Assembly (NCBI GenBank): GCA_038373885.1
Contig: JAWZYV010016601.1
Span: forward strand, 62,001 to 126,000
Direction: 5' to 3'
Source of the DNA: Cheiracanthium punctorium
Lineage: Eukaryota; Arthropoda; Arachnida; Araneae; Cheiracanthiidae
Length of the DNA: 64,000 bases
Of this stretch, positions 45,135 to 57,067 are shown piece by piece. The position numbers and the translations under genes were made by a program. The notes under the pieces are model-generated. The model did not search any database. It was not told the origin of the DNA and saw only the letters and a program-made list of their open reading frames with translations. Positions within the stretch are counted from its first letter, which is position 1. Each line of letters opens with the position of its first letter.

Positions 45135-45604
45135 ATACAACTCAAATCACTTTTTTGAAGGATCTTCTTTTCAAACCAGTTTTCAAGTTATGCGCAAATG
45201 CATTGAACATACGCGCAGAGAACACGTGAATGACCTTAGCTCTCTCGTAAATACGGTTATTTTATTTCAAACGCAACGTATGTGTCATGCGCATCAGGGC
45301 ATTATTTCCCCTTTTAATATGGTTGTGAAAATAGAATAATGGAACTGAAATTAGAAATACATTTGCCATGAATTACGTCGTTATTTAATAGATTTTAACG
45401 TTATTTTATGAGAAGTATACTGCATAGCTAACTATTGTTACTTTTAATGTGTAATGTGAATGCTTTTGTTTAAAGGATAAAGAATGTAACTCAACAGCTA
45501 AGTCTTATTTTTAATTAATGAAGTTATTTAAGTATGTCCGGGATTCACAGTGAAAAGGTTTTTAATTATTGTATGTTTGGTATAAAAGCATAAAAAGTTT
45601 GAAA
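45135..45604 (+). promoter_or_regulatory. HECTD1: Presumed HECTD1 promoter and 5' untranslated region
   Basis: Position alone suggests this role. A CATGCGCATC site at 45286-45295 resembles an NRF-1 half site. There is no convincing TATA box at a fixed distance, no evident CpG island, and the transcription start cannot be placed. An upstream untranslated exon is possible. Confidence 0.3.
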
Positions 45605-45744
45605 ATGGCTGATGTCGATCCGGAAACTCTCCTTGAATGGCTTAATATGGGCCAGGGTGATGAAAGAGATATGCAGTTAATCGCACTAGAACAACTTTGC
45701 ATGTTATTATTGATGTCTGACAATGTAGACAGATGTTTTGAAAG
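45605..45744 (+). CDS. HECTD1: E3 ubiquitin ligase HECTD1, coding exon 1
   Basis: Begins at ATG 45605 and encodes [20 protein letters not shown] and the following helix [16 protein letters not shown], which I recognise as the nearly invariant N-terminus of HECTD1. HECTD1 is a large HECT-family E3 ligase with N-terminal armadillo/HEAT-like helices, ankyrin repeats and a C-terminal HECT domain; only the first helices lie here. The exon ends after 46 codons plus two bases at the donor AAAG/GTAAGG (45745). The start context AAAATGG is good. The neighbouring exon is 16.4 kb away. Assignment rests on remembered family sequence, not on a search. Confidence 0.93.
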
Positions 45745-47150
45745 GTAAGGATGTGTGGTGTTACTGTGTGTGCTATGAAATCGTGGGAAATAGTAGTTCT
45801 GTTCCTGAAATCTTTGATTAGTAGTAATGTAATCTGTTTTATAATATGTAATCATTATGATGTTTAATATCCGTTTTAATAGAAAACAATGGCTTGGTGT
45901 TAAATACCATGTTGTATCTGCTGTTCGTATGAATTTCTTTCAGGTCTGCCTTGTAAACCGTAAGCGGCTGATAGTGAACGTATATAATAGCTTATTTAGT
46001 AATTTCATCTCCCCCCCCCCCCCCCGAAACCATTACCTTAAAAAAATTACATCTAACTACCTATTTATTTTCGCATGTAAGTTTCTATGTAAAACATACG
46101 TACAATGTTTATTTAAAATTTTATGTATATTAAAAATTTACAGAGTGAAATTATCTTAATGGATTATCCTGAAAGAAATGCTATTTTGTAACTGAGTATA
46201 ATTTAAAACCACATAAGTTGCAACTTCACGGTTACTACAAAATGAACTTGCATAATTTTAATTCATTTTACCCAACAAAACTTGGCGGGATTTGGTAAAA
46301 GACCTTCCAGCAGGGTTTAAGCTGAGCTCAATTCTTTAGCAAAAATGTTAAAATAAGAAAGAAAGCTTTAGCAAAATGCTTACAGGAGAATTTGATTTTT
46401 CTCTCCATAATCTCCTTTCCCTCTACTATTTTTTTAGTGGTCTTGAAAATTGACATACACAGGGTATATATTTGAATTCAATTCTGAAAATCGAAGATTA
46501 TCCCCATAGCTGTTCTATAACCATTCCACTACGGAACTTTTTTAATTTTATCTCTGTTTCTCTTCTATATTTCAGTTCCAAATTTTCTCTGAATGCTTTT
46601 GCAAAAAAGTGAAAACCCATTCTTTTCATTTTAGCATTTTGACAAGTCTTTTTCCTTTATGCAAAAAAATGTGACCATATCTTAAACCTTGCCTTCCAGC
46701 AGTGAAAATTCTAAGCAAACATGACAATCTTTGTATAAATTACTGTATAGAATTGAAATCCTAATCCATAAAAGTCAAATTTTTGCATAATGAAATGAAG
46801 CTATTTAAATTTTTCTTTTATAACAATGCAATTTTATCCTCTCCTAATAATAAATGTGCATTTTTAAACTATATCGCCATGGCCAGACTGACCTGTAATA
46901 AATATGACTGGAAAATTTGAACATATATATATCTTACTAAGGTGTTTAAGAGCAGGGGTCAATGCAGATGAAAACTTGGTCTGTTTTGTGGCCACATCAC
47001 AAAATTACAATTGATTAAAATGGCCCCTTCATCGGCATTTTAGCCAATATTTTAATTTGTTTTATCAATTGCTAGCAGTGTGGCCCGGTGTTGCTCATGC
47101 AATGGAAGAGAAATGGCCCATTGACCTTAAATATAGATTGTAGGGAAGGA

Positions 47151-47770
47151 ATGTGAATCCTCCCGCTGCAATGATAAAAAAGGACATGCGCCTTCCTGAT
47201 GCAATGAAAAAGGAAAAAAAAAAAAAACTGTATGTGATGGCATACAGAGGTTACTAGAAATTGGATGTGGCTATGCTGGAATGTGAATCCTCCCACTGCA
47301 GTGATAAAAAAGGGACTAGGACTTCCTGCTGCAATGGGAAAAAAATGAACACAGCACCCGATACCGTATGGAAGTTATTGGACGTGGCTAGGCTGGTATG
47401 TGAATCCTCCCGTTGCAATGATAAAAAAGGACATGGGACTTCCCGCTGCAAAAAAAAAAATGAATACTGCGCCTGTTAGCATACAGAACAAAGATCATTA
47501 ATCAATTCTGGGAATTACATGTGGCTCGGCTTCTCCCCTTCTGTCTGTGTCCTAACAGTCATTTATCGTTAATAACCACACAACTAATAAGAACAAGGAG
47601 TCCAGTCATCGGCATGAGATTTTAAAGGGAAAGAATGTGAATCCTCCTACTGCAATGATTAAAAAAAAGAACATGGGACTCCGCTGCAACAAAAAAAAGA
47701 ACAGGGGACTTACCAGAGTACAGAGGTTACTGGGAATTGGATGTCGCTAGGCTTCACTCCTTCTACCTGT
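47151..47770. repeat. Minisatellite, about 120-bp unit
   Basis: Units start with ATGTGAATCCTCC at 47151, 47281, 47398 and 47635; the 237-bp gap before the last probably holds one decayed unit. Each has an A run and a GGGACTTCC-like phrase. Open frames on both strands across it are repeat artefacts. Confidence 0.75.
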
Positions 47771-47988
47771 TGTATTATAATAGTCATTTATCGCTAATAC
47801 ATATGCACCTCCTAAACTATTTTTTGTTTCAAATGCAGTAAGATCCACTGGATGCAAATCCTTAGGCATATTTACAGTACATAAAAACTTAAAATAATTA
47901 TAGATAATTAGAAATCCAGTTTTCTATTATTATTTTATTAATTATTCAGGTTTTTTTACATGTTATCTTCACAGAGAGTTTAATTTAT

Positions 47989-49350
47989 GGGAGTAATTTC
48001 GTTAGCAGGTGTCAGCTTTTTTGGCGACTTTTTTTTTCACCAACACCCGTAATTTGGTGCTTTTTTTTTTAGTCGCCAAAATTTTCCGCGAGCCAAACAC
48101 TATTTTGCAAAACAACTAATACATACAATATTTACTCACCTTCACTTATCCAAAATACTATAACTCCAATATTCCAATAAATGGATAGGAAAAAAAAAAA
48201 AAAACTGGCAGTGGGGTACGTGAATTCGTTTCCCACTCCAAAATTAACTCACAATACGTAATACTCAAATCACTAAAACTTTCTATAAACAATCAAACCA
48301 CAAAACTTTGCCAAAACAACTACTTAAATTTCCTTTTCACTTACAAAAACTTACATCAAAAGCACTTGTTTCATACAAAAAAAACCCCTTCAAAATACAA
48401 AATTAGCAAACTATAACCCCACCCCAAAATATTTCAATACTCTTCCCAATCACTATCTTCAATTTCTTCAATATCGCTTTTAGGATCTTTACTACAACCT
48501 GCAGTAACTATTCCTTCGATATTCTCAGATTTTACTGGCGGAACGATAAATTTTCGCATTTTTAAACCTTCTTTCCTGGGTCCTGGATACACACTCTTTA
48601 TGTCATTTAAAAATTGAACAATCTTTTCCCAATTTGGTGAAAATTTACTAAGTTGTGTACATCTATAAAAATACAGCACCATGAACTGAAAACGTGTTTT
48701 TTTGGGTCTTCTCACTTTTAATAGGTTTTTTAATTGCTTATTTTCGTTCTCAATGTCATTTATTGTACTTTTATTATCTTCTTTCGAAACAAATTCCCAT
48801 TTAGAATGGTTGGTTATCTTATGCACTGCCTGATGAAAAATTTTTTTTCTACCTCCCTATACTGTGGTGCACTATCTGTACAAATAACAGAAGTATCTGG
48901 ATGTACAAAGCTCTTAACGTATGGCCATAATTCCTGCTTACTTTTAGTTTCAACTTCAAAGAAAAACCCCTCTTTATCTTCCTTACAGTAAATACCAAAT
49001 ACAACTATTGTAGTGGATTCATAAATACGACCTTTGCAATATTTCCGCTTCGTAAAAAGTTTCATCCAACGAGACAGTCTTCCCAGGACCCGCCAACTTT
49101 TTATTTTCATGAGAAACTACCACTTCGCAAACTTCACGATAGAACGAAAAATAATCAGTTGCCGTCCTTGACGACATACTTTTTTCACCCCTCCTCGCAT
49201 GCCAAGCATTGATTTCAGTTTAAGTGAACAAAATAGGAAGTTTCATAACGAAGCAAAAAATCATAGCTAATATATCTCTTATACTAATGAGTTTTTTCAA
49301 AAAAGTATTACTTAAGGGATCTAAAGTTCCGGGACACTTACTCTTTTTTC
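47989..49350 (-). mobile_element. Merlin DNA transposon remnant
   Basis: The left end GGGAGTAATTTCGTTAGC, with an inner GGCGACTTTTTTTTTCAC block, matches the right end of the element at 49351-51705 in inverted form. It encloses a broken Merlin transposase. The transposase N-terminal side is cut off near 49335, just before the neighbouring element starts. No 8-bp duplication was found. Confidence 0.7.
48434..49330 (-). pseudogene. Merlin (IS1016/IS1595-like DDE) transposase, frameshifted
   Basis: Read on the - strand, the order of conserved pieces is: a TFL.KLISIRDILAM helix; a TATDYFSFYREVCE helix; AGPGKTVSLDE with the first catalytic Asp; KRKYCKGR and VVFGIYC; CTDSAPQY with the second Asp; ITNHSKWEFV; and DIENENKQLKNLL with the Glu. 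These are the landmarks of Merlin. Damage: an in-frame stop at 49219-49221, a frameshift at about 49055-49062 and another in an A/T run at about 48836-48850. The N-terminal zinc-binding part is missing and the C-terminus is acidic (EEIEDSDWEEY). Not functional. Confidence 0.88.
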
Positions 49351-49932
49351 GGGGGAAATTCAGTTACCGGGTGTCCTCGCCAAGCGCCGATGTGTCGCCA
49401 AGCTTGGAGTTTGGTCGAAAGTTTGTTTACTTTAGCCTTAGAGTCAGATGTCTGTTGTAACCTGTGTAGATTGAGTTGAGGTGTTGGATGATGCTGTAGT
49501 TTGATGAAAAAATGCTCGGTGGGTTCATTAAACGATACCAGGATGTTTGGTAAAGGGATTTTGTGATTGGTTAAGGCAATTTAACTGTAATCGGTAAAGC
49601 GAGGTTTTAAAACGAGGAAATTTGAAATCGGTGAGTCAGTTCTTGTTTTGTGTTTTTGGTGTGTGGTTAGTATATGTTGGTTTTGTGGTTAGTTAGTAAA
49701 AGAAAGCGTTTTGGTGTTATGTTATTAGCTGTTGTGCGTTTTGGATATTTCTCAGGAGTTTCTTTAGATAAAGGTAAGGGTTTTTTTTAAAGAATTTTTG
49801 CAATTGCTTAAGGTTTTCAATGTGAATTGTAAATGTGTATAAGTAGGTTATTTAATCCACCGATGTTGTTTTGAGTTGAAAACGGGCCTGTGTTTGCCCA
49901 GTTTACATTAGCTGTATGAGTAGGTTGCTTAA

Positions 49933-50844
49933 CCCCTTCAAGCCCAGAATGTTCTGCAACGACGCGCTCCCACCAGCCCGCGCTCTTCGCAGACAAGATG
50001 TTTCCCCCGGCCCGGAGAGTTTTTGATGTTAAGCCTAATTCAGCAAATAAATCGTAAAAATTCAATCAAATTAAAAATTTTAATTCAAAACGTGGAAAAT
50101 AAGAATATAGGCTCTAAATTCAACCCACTCTTAGATAAAAATGTCAAAAGAGGAAGATCTTTCATATCTTGACTCCATCCGTCATTAGATGCTCTATTTG
50201 CATCACTAATAACACTATCATCGTCATCATCATCTTCACACACATCTGATTCTTCACTCACATAAATATCTGTTTCACTATCACTCGAATCACTCTCCTC
50301 ATTCATCATACGCGCAATTTCACTTTCCGTAAGATATTTCACTCTTTTCGCCATGGCTGCATAAACGAAACTAATAGAAAATAAACCCTCATGCACCCTC
50401 TGTACTACCGATAAACAAAAAAACCAACCCATTCTCTATCCCCCTATTCGTCCTAAAATCCAGTGTCACAATAAAAAACAAAAACATTAAACTCCCCACA
50501 AAACACGCCTTTGAGATCAGCTCTTTAACTTTACTGCTACTCCACAAAGCAATCACGTGTGTTTGTTTATGTTAACTCCTGAGTCATTCCCAGCTGTAGG
50601 AATTCCGATAACAGAAACACAGGCTGAAAGTTCAGACCTCATATGACCTCCACAATTCAAAATTACGGTATAGTATTGCCATCTAGTGTCATTAAAAAAT
50701 TCTAAAAAAACGTTCCAAAGTTTGGTTCCTTATACGGAACGATGGGCAGAAACAAGCGTTCGCAACGAGTTCCCAATACGGAACGATGGGCCGGTGAGAG
50801 CATAATTTTCCCGTACCGTATAGGGTACGATGGGCGCGAAGGGG
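49933..50844 (-). mobile_element. piggyBac deletion derivative retaining the transposase N-terminus
   Basis: 912 bp with ends CCCCTTCAAGCCCA and, inverted, CCCCTTCGCGCCCA, flanked by TTAA (49929-49932 and 50845-50848). The unit at about 63852-63873 has the uninterrupted site GGTTGCTTAATTCACTG, confirming the insertion point. Confidence 0.93.
50085..50354 (-). pseudogene. piggyBac transposase N-terminal fragment
   Basis: 89 residues from ATG at 50354: a short basic start (MAKRVKYLTESEIARMM) followed by an acidic Ser/Asp/Glu-rich tract, the usual N-terminal layout of piggyBac transposases. The catalytic domain is absent; residues after about 60 probably come from beyond an internal deletion. 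A longer frame starting at 50432 exists but the internal Met fits the family better. Confidence 0.75.
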
Positions 50845-51739
50845 TTAATTCACTGTTGTTCTTTTAGTTAAAAACGGTTTACTGGTTGCCTAGTTTACAT
50901 AGCTGTACAACTAGGTAGGTGAATCCACTGAGGTTTTTTTAGTTAAAAACGGTTTACTGGTTGCCTAGTTTACATAGATGTACAACTAGGTAGGTGAATC
51001 CACTGAGGTTTTTTTAGTTAAAAACGGTCCACTGGTTGCATAGTTTACATAGCTGTACAACTAGGTTGCTGAATCCACTGAGGTTTTTTTAGTTAAAAAC
51101 GGTCCACTGGTTGCATAGTTTACATAGCTGTACAACTAGGTTGCTGAATCCACTGAGGTTTTTTAAGTTAAAAACGGTCCACTGGTTGCATAGTTTACAT
51201 AGCTGTACAACTAGGTTGCTGAATCCACTGAGGTTTTTTTAGTTAAAAACGGTCCACTGGTTGCATAGTTTACATAGCTGTACAACTAGGTTGCTGAATC
51301 CATTGAGGTTTTTTTAGTTAAAAACGGTCCACTGGTTGCATAGTTTACATAGCTGTAGAACTAGATTGCTTAATATTCAGAAATTTTTTTAGTTAAAAGT
51401 GGTTTACTGTTTGCTCATTTTTAATTGCCTGTTACTGAATTTGCTGACAATTTTTAGTGTTAAGTATGGATGGTGTATTTTGTTTTATCGTTTTTTTTTA
51501 AGTGGAATATCTGTGGAATTTTAATGGGTTAAAGTAATTTGTATTTCCTGACAGTGCTCAACATGTTGTATTATTTTATCGTATTCTAAAATGGTGTTTC
51601 ACATGTGAAAAATTTGGCGACAAAAAAAAAGCGCCAAGTAGCGGGTGTTGGCGAGAAAAAAAAGTCGCCAAAAATAGGCGACACCCGGTAACTGAATTAC
51701 TCCCCTTTTTCCTATTCTTACAAACAAATCAATACCCTA

Positions 51740-52205
51740 TTTTGGATCATAATAGGAAAATTATTGTATATCCCTCTACCCGCCCACACAATAAATAACA
51801 AAATACAGTAAAAAACATGGGAAACAAATCATATTGCTTATGTTATAATCAGAAACATGATATAAAAATACAGAAGAATAACACAATATACAAAATCACA
51901 AGATATGTTACTTATTTAAACATGTGTTGAATAATAGTTTAAGACTTTGGGATGTTCTATAGTTTTTTTTGCTGCTCTATAAACTTGAGATATTTCTTTT
52001 GATCATCCTCACTTGTTACTGTGTCATTGTTTAAATTGAACAGACAGTACATTTAGCAAGAGTCTGTCCAGGTCGAAATCGGGTCTGAAAACAGACCCTT
52101 CACAAAATTCAGTTTGACCAAAACAGCCCTTTCACAAAATAACTATTGCACTTTACAATTGAGTGTAGGAATTATTATCATTTAGCGATCGCCGATCGTC
52201 ACCCA
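51740..52205 (-). repeat. Inverted repeat, left arm
   Basis: 466 bp nearly identical to the complement of 57892-58364. The inner edge is GCCGATCGTCACCCA. It contains CCTTTCACAAAATAACTATTG; there is no gene. Confidence 0.9.
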
Positions 52206-52289
52206 CAATTTAAAACATTAAAACCATTCTTAGGTTTCCTAGTATCACAAAAATCCTTAAAATGTCCCGGATAAACAACTTGCGTACCC

Positions 52290-52589
52290 CGCAGCGAACA
52301 AAACTAGAAATGACAAAGCGAACTCAAAACATCCCCCTTTTAAAACTTCCAATCACCGGTTACAGTTAAAAACCGTCGGCCAATCACAAAATTCCTTTAA
52401 CAAATCATACTACTGTTCAACACAACAACCATTCAAATTCTTGCAAAATACAGCATCCTCCAACATCTCAACTCAATCCACACAGGTTACAACAGACATC
52501 GACTCTATCGCTAAAGTAAACAAACTATCGACCGAACTCCAAACTTGGCGTCATATCTGGCGACGACACCTGCTTACAAAATTTCCCCC
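52290..52589 (-). repeat. Third Merlin-related terminal segment
   Basis: Read from 52589 inward, GGGGGAAATTTTGTAAGCAG is followed by sequence parallel to 49351-49650 (TGTCTGTTGTAACCTGTGT is shared). It is one end only. The 60-residue frame at 52441-52623 is an artefact. Confidence 0.65.
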
Positions 52590-54715
52590 TAATTTATTTA
52601 TAAATATCTTAGCTGCTAAATAATTAGAGCCACATATCTTCTGGAGGAATTGATAAATCGTATAAAATACTATCATCAAATTCTTAGAAACTCATACCTC
52701 CTAATGCAGCGATTTCAAATAAATTCCTCATGTTTGTTTATATCTGACGGGAGAGTGCATCTGCTGTACTGTACCAAGTGAATTAATGTCTATTTCACCC
52801 ATGCCTCCTCCCTCTCATGGGATTGGGATTCCTGATTGCAGCGTGATAGGAACGACCTTGAGAATGAAAAACCATAAGAAAGTGAACACTAGTGATGCAA
52901 CGGATATCAGTTTGGCTGGATACCGAATATCTGGCCAAAACTTTTAGCTGGATATCCGGTATCTGGCGGCAGTATGTTTTCTTCTTTTTTGCTTTATTTT
53001 CACTAGTTTTCTTAGATTATTGCTGTTATGTTTTTCTTTAAATTTTCCCATTAGTTTTAAATAATTTAATTCAAAAAGCTTAAATCCTGTAGGATTGTTT
53101 CCATGAATTTAGTACCAGTTTTACTGCAATTAAAGTCATACAAATAACAATGTCATGGATGTTCTCCTCAGGAGTTAGATAAATATCTTAAAAGATCAGT
53201 TTTTGAAAGAAAGACATCTCCATTCAACTGTTAGAAAATCAATGTAACAAATTTCCTTACTTTATCAAAATTAGGAAAGGGGGGGGACATTTTCTCACCA
53301 GCCAGCAGCACTACAGCAAGTTCACTATTCTCATAAGCAGGGTCAATTTATGGTGGAATAAAAGGTAACCAAATTCTCAAAAAGATTGAAAAACAGTGTT
53401 TTTGTATAAATAATTTCTTCCAGTAATAATTACACAAATCTTAAAAAACGATAGTACAGTAGAAAACCTAAAATCCGCCGATCTGTAATCCACAAGGCTC
53501 TAAACTGGGGTCAGTCCAGGTTTCTTTCCCAGGGTCCTAATTTTGTGAAATTTTACTTAATTTTGTGAATTTATACCTAATTTTGTGAATTTTTTTCTAT
53601 TTTTGTGAATCTTTCCTTATTTTGTGAACTTCTTCCAATTTTCTATTTCATTTTTGAGCAAGAAAGCAATCACGAAATAGAATTGAATATTTTTTTTTTA
53701 AATTAAAATAAAATGGGTATGCTTAGTTAGTTCCCTTTAAAAAAGTTGGCCAAAACTGAATAATTCCTGTTCACCGAACATCCGGGATAGTCATACCCCG
53801 GAACAATATTTAGAAAAAAATTCAATTAAAAATAGAAATATAAAGCTTTAAATCTTTTACTTTTAAATGATTAAAAAATAGATTTTATAATAAATGTAGG
53901 CCATGGTAGTTTTGATTTTAAATTGCAGGTACTAAACACTTTTATTTACTTAACAAACTTTAGTAATTTTTAAATATTACAATGTCTGTCAGTTTCGACT
54001 GGAAATACTCTAATACTAATGATGTGAAAAATGCAATTTTTAAATCTAGTTAAATTTCAACAATTGAAGGGAAATCAAAAATAAGTTGCAGATAATTACA
54101 GATAGGAGAAATTAGCTAACATTATACTTTTAAAAATTAATTTCAACTTGTACCATTAAAGAAAAATTACTTGTCAGTGTACACAGAATATCCCAAAAAC
54201 ACTGACCTGGGGTTTTATTCCTTAAATATTTTTCACAAATATTTTACAGTTATGTTACAAAGTTATGTTTAAAAAAAAAAGGTAAAGAATTTTACAGTAA
54301 TGATTATAATTTTTGGAAGATTAAATCTAAATAAATACAAATGTGCATTTTTATATGGTCTCCAAACAGAAAATTCCCAGTCTGTAAGATGTGCCCATAC
54401 ATTAAGTTTACAAAATTTAATCAAGTTATGAATTTTCAGTCTTCTATCTTTTGCTCGCTACAGCCCTGCCTATGCCGATAGCATTTCTCTGTAGTGTACC
54501 CCTATGACCGCTCTTTAAAAAGACATTAAATCCCAACAAAATCACTCCTATACTTTGTTGTTCACTCCCAAGAATGAAAAAATGCAGTATTACACTATTC
54601 CTACCCCCCCTTTTTTTTCCAGCCTTGAGCAGTGATTGACCTATATTTATCCCATTTCACATTCCACAGTGTGGATTCTCGACCAATTGAACAGGGCGCG
54701 GCACCCGGCAACTCT
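52590..54715. other. Gene-free intronic interval
   Basis: No gene is seen. 52887-52970 has CACTAGTGATGCAACGGATA and repeated GGATATCCGGTATCTGG, a hAT-type end. 53527-53645 is a five-unit, roughly 20-bp tandem repeat built on AATTTTGTGAA. Confidence 0.5.
53527..53645. repeat. Tandem repeat of about 20 bp based on TTTTGTGAA
   Basis: TTTTGTGAA occurs five times at about 18-22-base spacing. The same word occurs inside both inverted-repeat arms, and TTCACAAAATTCC at about 55970, so the intron shares a repeated motif. Confidence 0.65.
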
Positions 54716-54719
54716 TTAA

Positions 54720-55785
54720 CCCTTTGCGGACGACCGCCGAGTTTCGCGGAAGTTACACTGGGGACGAAAAGCACCGCTGCGCGAATGACCCTGGAGGACG
54801 GGAGATTTTTGACGCTAAGCCTAATCTACATGAAAGACTTAGAATCGCATTGCGCTCCACACTAATTTTACTTCTGCATGATCAGGAACTTTCAAAAGCA
54901 TTGCATATATATTTTGCTGATAACTATAGGTAATTTTAACATTAGAATTGAAAGATAATGAATAAAAATTAGCACTTACCTTGAAAAAAAAATTATACCT
55001 TTCGACAATTACTTTAGAAATTTAATTGAACTTTTATTTTTAAAACGTAATAAAAACTAATAATTTCAAAATAAGATTCAGAAAGACATATATATACAAT
55101 TAAAAAATGGGATATTTACATATTATTTTAAAAGCATTTTTGTGTGTGATATACTTCAAAGCAAGGATCAATGCATAATCCAACATCGCATTCTCTACAT
55201 TCATAATAACTCTCCACACGTTTCCTTTTCACTTTCGTTGTTTGAGAACAAACAACGCACCTCCTTCGTTTGTCTTTTTTCCCAGTTTTAGAACATAATT
55301 TAGGAAAATGCCTCCCAGATAAGCGGAATGCAGATAATCCTTTCACCTCGCTTAACTCTAACTTTTTAACACCAAACCCATGAAAATACTATTATAGAAC
55401 AAATATTCCCCCATCCCTCTGAAAAATAAATAAAAAGTAAAAACACAAGCCGCCGATTACAAAAGAGAGTGGGAGTCTAACGCGACAGCAATCCACTGCA
55501 CGTGCATTTGTTTACATTACCGAAAAACACTTGTTCACCCTTCTCCCCAAACCAAAACAAAAAAAAAGAAGTATTTCTGAAGGTCAGTGCTTGGAAAAAC
55601 CGTTAAAGACCGTTATTGGAAAGTAGCGCCATCTTTTATTCAAAATACAAAACGTTCCATTTAAAAACACGGATACGTGGCAGCCGTCTTCTGCAGAAAA
55701 TTGACTATCGCCACGTACACGCGTTCGCCGTCCTTTGCAGTAAATTTCAGCTGAACACGCGTACGTGGCGCTCGTCCGGAAAGGG
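54720..55785 (-). mobile_element. piggyBac deletion derivative retaining the transposase C-terminus
   Basis: 1066 bp with ends CCCTTTGCGGACGA and, inverted, CCCTTTCCGGACGA, flanked by TTAA (54716-54719 and 55786-55789). A different family from 49933-50844, judging by the ends. Confidence 0.92.
55128..55346 (-). pseudogene. piggyBac transposase C-terminal cysteine-rich domain
   Basis: 72 residues. Cysteine and histidine pairs are arranged RRCVVCSQ, YYECRECDVGLCIDPCF and YHTQKCF, the cross-brace zinc domain at the end of piggyBac transposases that binds the transposon ends. The DDD catalytic region is gone, so this is a relic, although the domain itself is intact and ends in a natural-looking stop. 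Confidence 0.88.
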
Positions 55786-55789
55786 TTAA

Positions 55790-56400
55790 TGTCTGGCAGT
55801 CCTTTTTCTCCCCCCTATGCCTTGGTATGTCGGTCTGTTTTTCCATTCTTATTTGTCAAAACTTTTTCTCCTTTCATATTATACAGTTTTCCTTATACAG
55901 GAGACAATACAATGAAGTCAAAATCAACGTTTAAACGACCCTTTACAAAATAGGAGGGATAACTGTTCCTTCACAAAATTCCAATCAGCCTTAAAAAAAA
56001 AAAAAAAAAAAAAAAAAACCAGATAAAATGTCCTTTTATAAATAATTATTTTTTTCTGTTTTCTTTCGTTTGCGCAATCTCAAAGATGCCCCTGGAATGC
56101 TTGTTTTTCAGCAATGTAAAAGGGCCATCTGTCACTATGGTTTCAGTTGGGGGGGGGGGAAAGTAGGGAGTTCAAAATGATTTCACCCATATGCATGTTA
56201 TGTTCCATAAGTATACAGTTGTGAATTAGTAAACAATAAGCTTAGACTTAGCCACATAAATGATGGCAGCTCCTGTTGTTTTGAATTGGATGTTATGCAC
56301 TCTTGCAAGTTGTTCTTAATGATTACTTTTAGTGTAATCATTGCATGGCCTTTCTACTTCAGATTATTTATAGTTAGTACAGATATTTACTAAACATTAG
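55790..56400. other. Gene-free intronic interval with poly-A
   Basis: No gene is seen. There is a 26-base A run at 55993-56018 and a G run near 56150-56159. Confidence 0.5.
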
Positions 56401-57033
56401 AGAACCTCAAGAACCAGACCAGATATATTATTTCATGTAACTTTGTTATCAAAGTATTGTAATGAACCATCAGAAATTCATTGGAGAACCTTATGTCAAG
56501 TATATCAGTATGTTGTGAATAATACCTCACATTATTGTATAAATCTATCCTATGGAAAAGGCAGTGACATTGTAGCTTATAGTAATGCTAGTTGGTCATC
56601 TGGCAGAGATGATAGAACATCAGTCAGTGGTTTTATTGTAATGACGGTTTAAGTGCCCATATCATGGTTGTCTTCAAAACAACATTCTGTCGCATTATCC
56701 AGTATGGAATCAGAATTTATTGCATTGTCAGAACTGGTTAAAGAAATTATTTGGATATCTAGAATTCAACATGAATTCAATATATCAGTTGTACAAAAAC
56801 CAGTGATTTATAGTGATAGTCAGAGTGCAATATTTTTCTCAAAGAACTGTGTTCAGAATAAGAGAACAAACCATATCAATACTAGATATTTCTTTGTAAA
56901 AGATCATTTGTCTAAGGGAAATTTTCTTTTAAATTATATTTCTGGTAAACAGAATATTGCTGATATATTGACAAAACCACTGGCATCTGATAAATTGAAC
57001 TATTTCTGTAAAAGACTATTTTGTGAAACGTAA
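56401..57033 (+). pseudogene. Ty1/copia Pol C-terminus (RNase H)
   Basis: The frame opens at 56401 after a stop and shows TRPDILFHVTLLSKY, the motif linking RT to RNase H in copia elements. Then come SYGKGSDIVAYSNASWSSGR, PISWLSSKQ, ALSSMESEF and DSQSAIFF, ending ADILTKPL before a stop at 57031-57033. One in-frame TAA (56650-56652) interrupts it and the expected first Asp of RNase H reads as Asn in AYSNASW. The upstream RT, integrase and Gag are missing. Confidence 0.9.
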
Positions 57034-57067
57034 ACATTTGATGAATCTGTGGAAAATGGGAGGGATT

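Larger units (their letters stand above)
49840..51425 (+). repeat. 75-bp minisatellite, about nine units
   Basis: Exact 75-base spacing: the phrase CTAGG recurs at 50911, 50986, 51061, 51136, 51211 and 51286, with a variant at 51361. Units contain GTTAAAAACGG, CACTGGTTGC and TAGTTTACATAGCTGTACAA. The central units are almost identical and the outer ones diverged. The second unit is split by the piggyBac derivative at 49933-50844. Confidence 0.93.
49351..51705. mobile_element. Non-autonomous TIR element (Merlin-related ends) with 75-bp minisatellite
   Basis: Left end GGGGGAAATTCAGTTACC and inverted right end GGGGAGTAATTCAGTTACC share AATTCAGTTACCGGGTGTC. TTTTTC lies on both outer sides, a possible but low-complexity target duplication. 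No transposase of its own is seen. It carries the 75-bp array and is interrupted by a piggyBac derivative. Related ends occur at about 52290-52589 (inverted), and a second copy of the interior begins at about 63590. Confidence 0.7.

Noticed and set aside
47072..47479. Open frames on both strands
   Set aside because: They are translations of the roughly 120-bp minisatellite.
50911..51425. Possible CRISPR array because of evenly spaced repeats
   Set aside because: Units are head-to-tail 75-bp copies with no unique spacers, inside a eukaryotic intron.
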